From assembly GCA_031287245.1 (NCBI GenBank), contig JAITTD010000214.1:1-7074 (forward strand): a stretch of DNA of 7,074 nt. Reading direction: 5' to 3'. Made by a program: the position numbers and the translations under genes. Positions 6,803 through 7,074 of this stretch are shown here, piece after piece. The notes beneath the pieces were generated by a model. The model ran no database searches and was not told where the DNA came from. It saw only the letters and a list, made by a program, of their open reading frames with translations. The stretch is from Bacteroidales bacterium (GTDB lineage Bacteria; Bacteroidota; Bacteroidia; Bacteroidales; UBA4181). Within the stretch, counting starts at the first letter, position 1, and each line of letters opens with the position of its first letter.

Positions 6803-6965
6803 TGATGCAGCCCAAATCATCATATCCTTTCAGAAGTTGCTGCAATGGACAATTGACAGTTGACAATTGACAGTTGACAATTGAGAATGAGGCATAGAAG
6901 CGATATGCGTAATACGCTTGTTATGAATCGTTTTATGTCTTTTGTTTTGGCTATAATGTCTCTTT
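6803..6965. other. Intergenic region between convergent genes
   Basis: This non-coding gap contains the heptamer repeat, a distant 6-bp inverted pair (TGCAGC at 6806-6811 and GCTGCA at 6839-6844) and a small hairpin GCGT-AAT-ACGC at 6907-6917. That hairpin can pair alternatively through AAGCG (6898-6902) and CGCTT (6915-6919). Neither structure is followed by a clean T-run, so a terminator for the peptidoglycan operon is only a possibility. Confidence 0.5.
6848..6884. repeat. GACARTT heptamer tandem repeat
   Basis: The unit GACAATTGACAGTT (14 nt) occurs at 6848-6861 and 6862-6875, and a partial third copy (GACAATTGA) runs to 6884. At finer scale it is five consecutive heptamers in which the fifth base alternates A and G (GACAATT, GACAGTT and so on). 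It begins 46 nt after the M23 stop, in a gap between convergent genes. It has no coding potential, and it is not a hairpin, since the units are direct rather than inverted. The TTGACA it contains resembles a proteobacterial -35 box, but that box is not used by Bacteroidetes sigma factors. Confidence 0.85.
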
Positions 6966-7073
6966 TCATTTTCTTATCCAATTTCGTTTAACTTGTGCAA
7001 TATATGCACTATCCCATTGTTCTTGAGTTACACAGTTTCCACACCAGGCAACACTGGTTAAATCGCCAAAAAA
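6966..7073 (-). CDS. Partial convergent gene: C-terminus with CxxC motif
   Basis: Read on the minus strand, the right edge of the window is open for 35 codons and ends with TGA (complement of 6966-6968). The deduced tail includes GDLTSVAWCGNCVTQEQW, then DSAYIAQVKRNWIRK. Its composition looks like a real protein: it is balanced, has few rare residues, and the WCGNC CxxC pair could bind metal or form a disulfide. The start lies outside the window. I do not recognise the family. Support is limited to the open frame and its protein-like composition, so a chance ORF remains possible. If real, it is convergent with the M23 gene. Confidence 0.45.
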   Translation of the reverse strand, partial: FFGDLTSVAWCGNCVTQEQWDSAYIAQVKRNWIRK

Positions 7074-7074
7074 A

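Noticed and set aside
6806..6844. TGCAGC / GCTGCA inverted pair as a terminator for the M23 gene
   Set aside because: The stem is only 6 bp with a 27-nt loop and no T-run after it, so it is not convincing as an intrinsic terminator.
6905..6991. 28-codon hydrophobic small ORF on the plus strand (MRNTLVMNRF...)
   Set aside because: It overlaps the likely minus-strand coding tail, lies in a T-rich stretch where hydrophobic codons are expected by chance, and has no promoter match upstream.

Overview
The window looks like a chromosomal segment from a member of the Bacteroidota, probably Bacteroidales. Three things point that way. Two promoter cores match the Bacteroidetes-specific TAnnTTTG (-7) element, one of them with a TTTG box 19 nt upstream. 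Start codons are preceded by A/T-rich stretches rather than Shine-Dalgarno sequences. The RF2, DUF1343/NamZ, GH73-LysM and M23 proteins carry signal peptides and sequence signatures of the kind seen in this phylum. The organism cannot be named further from this sequence.

Layout. (1) 12-1618: a Bacteroidetes promoter, a 31-codon signal-peptide-like small ORF, and, overlapping its stop by ATGA, a 495-aa membrane protein with about five N-terminal membrane segments, TPRs, MORN-like repeats and a C-terminal beta domain. (2) 1619-1773: an A/T-rich spacer with no convincing gene. (3) 1774-2890: prfB (RF2), which needs a programmed +1 frameshift at an in-frame TGA. A simple ORF call misses the first 21 codons and misplaces the start. 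(4) 2891-6802: three exported peptidoglycan-active enzymes in tight succession. They are a DUF1343/NamZ-type (GH171) exo-muramidase starting directly after the prfB stop, a GH73 glucosaminidase with LysM repeats, and an M23 metallopeptidase overlapping the glucosaminidase stop by 4 nt. (5) 6803-6965: a non-coding stretch with a GACARTT heptamer tandem repeat. (6) 6966-7073, minus strand: the probable C-terminus of a convergent gene running off the window.

How the genes may work together. The GH73 enzyme should cut GlcNAc-MurNAc bonds and leave MurNAc at non-reducing ends, which is the end a NamZ-type enzyme removes. The M23 enzyme should cut peptide cross-links. The trio therefore covers glycan and peptide bonds and could serve in wall turnover and amino-sugar salvage (inference). 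A perfect promoter inside the 3' end of the namZ-like gene, placed so that transcription would begin almost at the GH73 start codon, suggests that the last two genes can be expressed separately from prfB-namZ, possibly from a leaderless mRNA.

No phage, IS, CRISPR, tRNA or rRNA was seen. I found no clearly new multi-gene system. The most interesting points are the regulatory arrangements (RF2 frameshift, candidate leaderless promoter, small coupled ORF) and the unusual architecture of the first protein.
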